Positions 6,875 through 8,895 of a stretch of 8,895 nucleotides of DNA are shown here, in pieces (the first letter of the stretch is position 1; each line of letters opens with the position of its first letter). Source of the DNA: Rubrobacter sp. (GTDB taxonomy: Bacteria; Actinomycetota; Rubrobacteria; Rubrobacterales; Rubrobacteraceae); assembly GCA_013695335.1 (NCBI GenBank), contig JACDAR010000154.1, forward strand, positions 1 to 8,895, given 5' to 3'. A model generated the notes under the pieces. That model saw only the letters and a list, made by a program, of their open reading frames with translations, did no database searches and had not been told where the DNA came from. The translations under genes and the position numbers were made by a program.

Positions 6875-7506
6875 GGATACACGTCCTTGCCCTGCTGCGG
6901 CAGCGCGTAGATACTGCCCAGAAGATCGTCGGCCGCCTCCCCGTATTGCTGCTTCCCTTTCAGATCTTTGCCAAGGGAGAACGGGGCTCCGACGTATGCG
7001 TGGAACTTCTCGCCCTGCAGGCGGGCCATAGGGCCGGGAATTTTGCCTATGAAGACAGGGAGTATCTTTGCATCGCCACGCACGGCGAGCAGCACGGCCC
7101 CGCTCCTGGCCTCCATCGCATCGCCCTCCTTGCGGCGGGTACCTTCTGGGAAGATGCCGAGCGACCAGCCTTCTTTCAGGAAGTTCAGGGCGGCGCGTAT
7201 TGCGGAACGTCCCCCGCCCTGGCGGTCAACGGGAAACGCGCCGATGAACGTGAAGAAGTGGCGCAGCCCTGGTAGAAAAAGCTCTTGTTTCGCCATCCAT
7301 TGCACGCGGCGGGGAACTGCCATGCACACGAAGACCGGGTCGAAGAACCTGCGGTGGTTGGAGGCCACGATCAGGGATCCCCGTTCCGGCGTGTTCTCTG
7401 CGCCGTGGCTCTCGAACCCGAGGAAGATACGCCCGAGTATTACTACCAAACCCCGGAAGAGCCGGTAACGCCCGGACATACCATCATTTCGTGTTTTTCC
7501 CTTCAT
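6871..7506 (-). CDS. plsC: 1-acyl-sn-glycerol-3-phosphate acyltransferase
   Basis: Membrane-associated enzyme that adds the second acyl chain to lysophosphatidic acid, giving phosphatidic acid, the precursor of CDP-diacylglycerol used by the phosphatidyltransferase encoded downstream. All four PlsC blocks are visible in 211 residues: NHRRFFD (50-56, the His/Asp catalytic pair), GAFPVDR (89-95), FPEGTRR (119-125) and ILPVFI (148-153). A hydrophobic N-terminal stretch (about 17-31) may anchor the protein in the membrane. The ATG at 7506 overlaps the cmk stop (ATGA, 7503-7506), with AAGGGG upstream; ATG at codon 10 is a weaker alternative. The substrate within the family (lysophosphatidate or another acyl acceptor) is inferred from motifs and neighbours. 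Confidence 0.95.
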   Translation of the reverse strand: MKGKTRNDGMSGRYRLFRGLVVILGRIFLGFESHGAENTPERGSLIVASNHRRFFDPVFVCMAVPRRVQWMAKQELFLPGLRHFFTFIGAFPVDRQGGGRSAIRAALNFLKEGWSLGIFPEGTRRKEGDAMEARSGAVLLAVRGDAKILPVFIGKIPGPMARLQGEKFHAYVGAPFSLGKDLKGKQQYGEAADDLLGSIYALPQQGKDVYP

Positions 7507-8180
7507 CGGGTTTGCCCCTTGCCTGCTTCCGATTTTCGCGCGAGTTCCAGCACCACGGAGACTACCTCGTCGAGATCCAACTCCGTAGTATCCAGCGTCA
7601 CGGCGTCGGGCGCTGGTTTGAGAGGCGAGGCATCGCGCTCCGAATCCTGGCGGTCCCGCACCTTCATCGCCTCCTGGATGCGGTCAAACTCAGCCTCGCG
7701 CCCGCTCTGGACTGCGCGGCGGCGTGCCCGCTCCTCCGGGGCCGCCGAGAGGAATATCTTCAGGTCCGCATCGGGAAGAACTACGGTGCCGATGTCCCGC
7801 CCCTCCATCACAGCCCCGCCCCGCTTCCGACCGGCCTCCGCGGCTTTTCTCTGCACGTCGAGCAGCACCGTCCTTACTTCCGGGTGGGCTGATACCTTCG
7901 ACGCCGCAGCCGAGACTTCGGGGGTACGAAGATCCTGCTCCGCGATAGCCACCCCATCCACGCAGGCCCCCTCAGGGGAGAGCTCGATGCTCCCGGCAGC
8001 GTCGGATAGGGCGGCCCCGTCATCGAGATCCAGGGTTTCCCTCAGCGCCAGCAGGGCCACCGCACGATACAGGGCTCCGGTGTTCAGATCAGCAACCCCG
8101 AGACGTTCGGCGACGGCCCTGGCGACCGAACTCTTCCCGCTCCCGGCAGGTCCATCTATGGCTATAAGTAATCCGCCCAT
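7503..8180 (-). CDS. cmk: Cytidylate kinase
   Basis: Phosphorylates CMP and dCMP with ATP, feeding CTP pools and thus CDP-diacylglycerol formation. Counted from ATG 8180 the protein has 225 residues, the usual size. The P-loop GPAGSGKSS is at 10-18, followed by the substrate-binding LNTGALYRA, the EGRDIGT block, and the lid/CMP-binding region with RDRQDSERDASPLKPAPDA and the TLDTT strand. The frame stays open upstream to an ATG at 8249, but those 23 extra residues precede the normal family start and would cover the promoter, so I chose 8180. There is no Shine-Dalgarno before it; a -10 box only ten bases upstream suggests a leaderless or almost leaderless message. First gene of the long overlapping block. 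Confidence 0.96.
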   Translation of the reverse strand: MGGLLIAIDGPAGSGKSSVARAVAERLGVADLNTGALYRAVALLALRETLDLDDGAALSDAAGSIELSPEGACVDGVAIAEQDLRTPEVSAAASKVSAHPEVRTVLLDVQRKAAEAGRKRGGAVMEGRDIGTVVLPDADLKIFLSAAPEERARRRAVQSGREAEFDRIQEAMKVRDRQDSERDASPLKPAPDAVTLDTTELDLDEVVSVVLELARKSEAGKGQTR

Positions 8181-8190
8181 CCGGGGAGCA

Positions 8191-8219
8191 AGTATAGCCG
8201 AAGACCCACCCACTCTGAA
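8191..8219 (-). promoter_or_regulatory. Promoter for the cmk operon, predicted leaderless
   Basis: A TTCAGA -35 (8219-8214, 4 of 6 to consensus) and a TATACT -10 (8196-8191, 5 of 6) are separated by 17 bases. The cmk ATG begins 11 bases after the -10, so a start six to nine bases downstream leaves a leader of zero to a few bases. The lack of a ribosome binding site fits this. Confidence 0.6.
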
Positions 8220-8287
8220 TGTACACGCAAGAGCGAAAATAGGAAGCACACAGTCTCATCATAAGAGATTGTATGGTTGGCAGGATC

Positions 8288-8323
8288 AGAATCGAATTCT
8301 CCACCGAGATCGAACTCTCCACC
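8288..8323. repeat. Imperfect 18-bp tandem duplication upstream of cmk
   Basis: Two adjacent 18-base units, AGAATCGAATTCTCCACC (8288-8305) and GAGATCGAACTCTCCACC (8306-8323), match at 14 of 18 positions. They lie about 70 bases upstream of the predicted cmk -35 box. Possible paired binding sites, or a remnant of a duplicated coding segment; nothing else identifies them. Confidence 0.6.
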
Positions 8324-8503
8324 ATAGCATTCGCTATCGAAGCCCCGTGTGTACAGGTAAGAAGGAAGAACATATCGTCATGTTCAACTGACTAGGAGGT
8401 AACGCATAAGTTGAGCCAGTCTGGCTGCAATTAATGACAACGTTACAAGGGCAAGCACAATGGTGGTCATTCGCAGCGCGACAGCAAGTCTCCTTTTCCT
8501 CCT

Positions 8504-8668
8504 CTACAACACCCCTGAAAATCCAAGCGCAAGAAACAAAGCCCCTAGACCTAACATCATCCAGTTCTGCCTGTCCCCAACCCAAAAAAAGACAGCGACG
8601 AACAGCATGCAGAAGCCCAGAATTATCGAGTAGGTAAAAAAATAGCGCCGATTGTCTGTTGCTGTCAA
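8504..8668 (-). CDS. Putative 54-residue membrane protein, possibly truncated by an in-frame TAG
   Basis: A short ORF starts at TTG 8668 with AAGGGA six bases upstream (8675-8680). It encodes two hydrophobic segments, at about residues 14-31 (SIILGFCMLFVAVFFWVG) and 36-54 (WMMLGLGALFLALG), separated by a short polar turn (DRQN), and has a polar N-terminus. After the TAG (8504-8506) the same frame stays open for 39 codons to a TGA at 8384-8386. That tail opens with RRKRR and contains a third hydrophobic stretch (IVLALVTLSLIAARLAQLM). The full 8384-8668 frame may therefore be one three-helix protein broken by a nonsense mutation. No family recognised. Caution: T-rich strands give hydrophobic translations by chance. 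Confidence 0.35.
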   Translation of the reverse strand: MTATDNRRYFFTYSIILGFCMLFVAVFFWVGDRQNWMMLGLGALFLALGFSGVL

Positions 8669-8769
8669 CGTAGATCCCTTCTACCCAATTTGGTTTTGTA
8701 AGAAGTAGTGGGCACGCCTCGTTGAAGCATAGTTTTCACATGTTCTTTGGGGCCATATGATCAACGGAG

Positions 8770-8856
8770 GGTTGTGTCTCTAAACTTCTGTAATTCGATG
8801 GTCTGCTAGAAAGAGGGGCCATCGTCCTCCAAGATGGTTGGTGTCTAAAGTCAACC
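8770..8856. repeat. Short inverted repeats, possible left end of an insertion sequence
   Basis: Two dyads precede the right-edge gene: CGATGG (8796-8801) with CCATCG (8819-8824), and GGTTG (8836-8840) with CAACC (8852-8856). Upstream, GGTTGTGTCTCTAAACTTCT (from 8770) loosely resembles IS256-type termini, which often carry TGTGT and AA/TGTAA blocks. The partner end lies outside the window, so this is only a suggestion. Confidence 0.25.
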
Positions 8857-8874
8857 GATCGGAACGGAGTGACG

Positions 8875-8895
8875 ATGGCCACGGATCATCGTAGG
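8875..8895 (+). CDS. Start of a plus-strand gene, partial (possibly a transposase)
   Basis: An ATG at 8875 is preceded by ACGGAG ending six bases upstream, a good Shine-Dalgarno. The frame stays open for the seven codons left (MATDHRR). This is the only well-positioned plus-strand start in the window, facing away from the operon. The family cannot be identified from seven residues; the flanking repeats make a transposase plausible. A GTG two codons earlier (8869) is a less likely start. Confidence 0.35.

Larger units (their letters stand above)
8220..8895. other. AT-richer accessory segment with few genes
   Basis: From just upstream of the cmk promoter to the right edge the base composition drops visibly in GC compared with the operon, and no long coding frame with recognisable motifs is present. 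Apart from the tandem repeat, the interrupted membrane ORF and the right-edge gene start listed separately, I see nothing identifiable: no tRNA, no rRNA and no clear terminator. The shift suggests acquired or decaying DNA. Confidence 0.55.

Noticed and set aside
8181..8249. N-terminal extension of cytidylate kinase to ATG 8249
   Set aside because: The extra 23 residues precede the usual family start and would cover a good -35/-10 pair; the ATG at 8180 gives the normal N-terminus.
8220..8380. tRNA-like TTCGA motifs in the duplicated 18-mers
   Set aside because: No cloverleaf arms can be paired around them; the similarity to a T-loop is limited to a few bases.
7285..8391. 368-codon open frame on the plus strand
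   Set aside because: It is antisense to cmk and plsC, both certain from their motifs. The translation is Ser/Arg/Ala-rich and shadow-like, without any domain.
8394..8426. Strong AGGAGGT on the plus strand (8394-8400) followed by a TTG
   Set aside because: The frame from that TTG closes after a few codons, so no gene follows. The sequence is explained equally well as the reverse of the hydrophobic minus-strand frame.
8489..8503. AGGAGGAAAAGGAG on the minus strand, resembling a ribosome binding site for a second small gene
   Set aside because: The only start at suitable spacing (a TTG) gives a six-codon peptide, and the ATG at 8470 is too far away. The purine run is better read as RRKRR codons continuing the upstream frame.
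8334..8585. 83-codon minus-strand frame in the right-hand gap
   Set aside because: It has no ribosome binding site at a suitable distance, its composition is not protein-like, and it overlaps the better-supported hydrophobic frame in another phase.

Overview
The window is GC-rich through its centre, and nearly every gene lies on the minus strand, packed with 4-base stop/start overlaps. The gene set points to an actinobacterium, probably a deep lineage of the Rubrobacter kind. The markers are a zinc-ribbon FHA protein beside a MerR regulator of the Rv1828/FtsR type, a mannose-1-phosphate guanylyltransferase fused to a phosphomannomutase-like domain, and a CDP-alcohol phosphatidyltransferase beside that fusion. 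The lineage is inferred from family resemblance and gene order, not from a search.

Reading in the direction of transcription (high to low coordinates), the first block is cmk (cytidylate kinase), plsC (1-acylglycerol-3-phosphate acyltransferase), der (two-domain ribosome-assembly GTPase), a PgsA/cardiolipin-synthase-type phosphatidyltransferase, and the 846-residue guanylyltransferase fusion. It runs from 8180 to 2439 with almost no spacing. A TTCAGA-N17-TATACT promoter ends ten bases before the cmk ATG, so the cmk message is probably leaderless. The block combines CTP-linked nucleotide supply, phospholipid synthesis, ribosome assembly and GDP-mannose supply for the envelope.

After a 190-base gap, a second block starts at another TATACT box, which lies seven bases before an ATG. 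That ATG opens an undescribed 49-codon ORF whose stop overlaps the FHA start (TGATG). The block continues with the FHA protein, the MerR regulator, apt (adenine phosphoribosyltransferase) and a tyrosine recombinase. The recombinase overlaps apt by 17 bases and runs off the left edge.

The right end (about 8220-8895) is AT-richer and looks like accessory DNA. It holds an imperfect 18-bp tandem duplication, a short hydrophobic ORF interrupted by an in-frame TAG, and at the edge the first seven codons of a plus-strand gene with a good ribosome binding site, behind repeat-rich sequence that may be the end of an insertion sequence.

I see no obvious complete new defence or mobile system. The most interesting points are the phosphomannomutase half that has lost all its catalytic loops, the predicted leaderless upstream ORF coupled to the FHA gene, and the recombinase translationally tied to apt.
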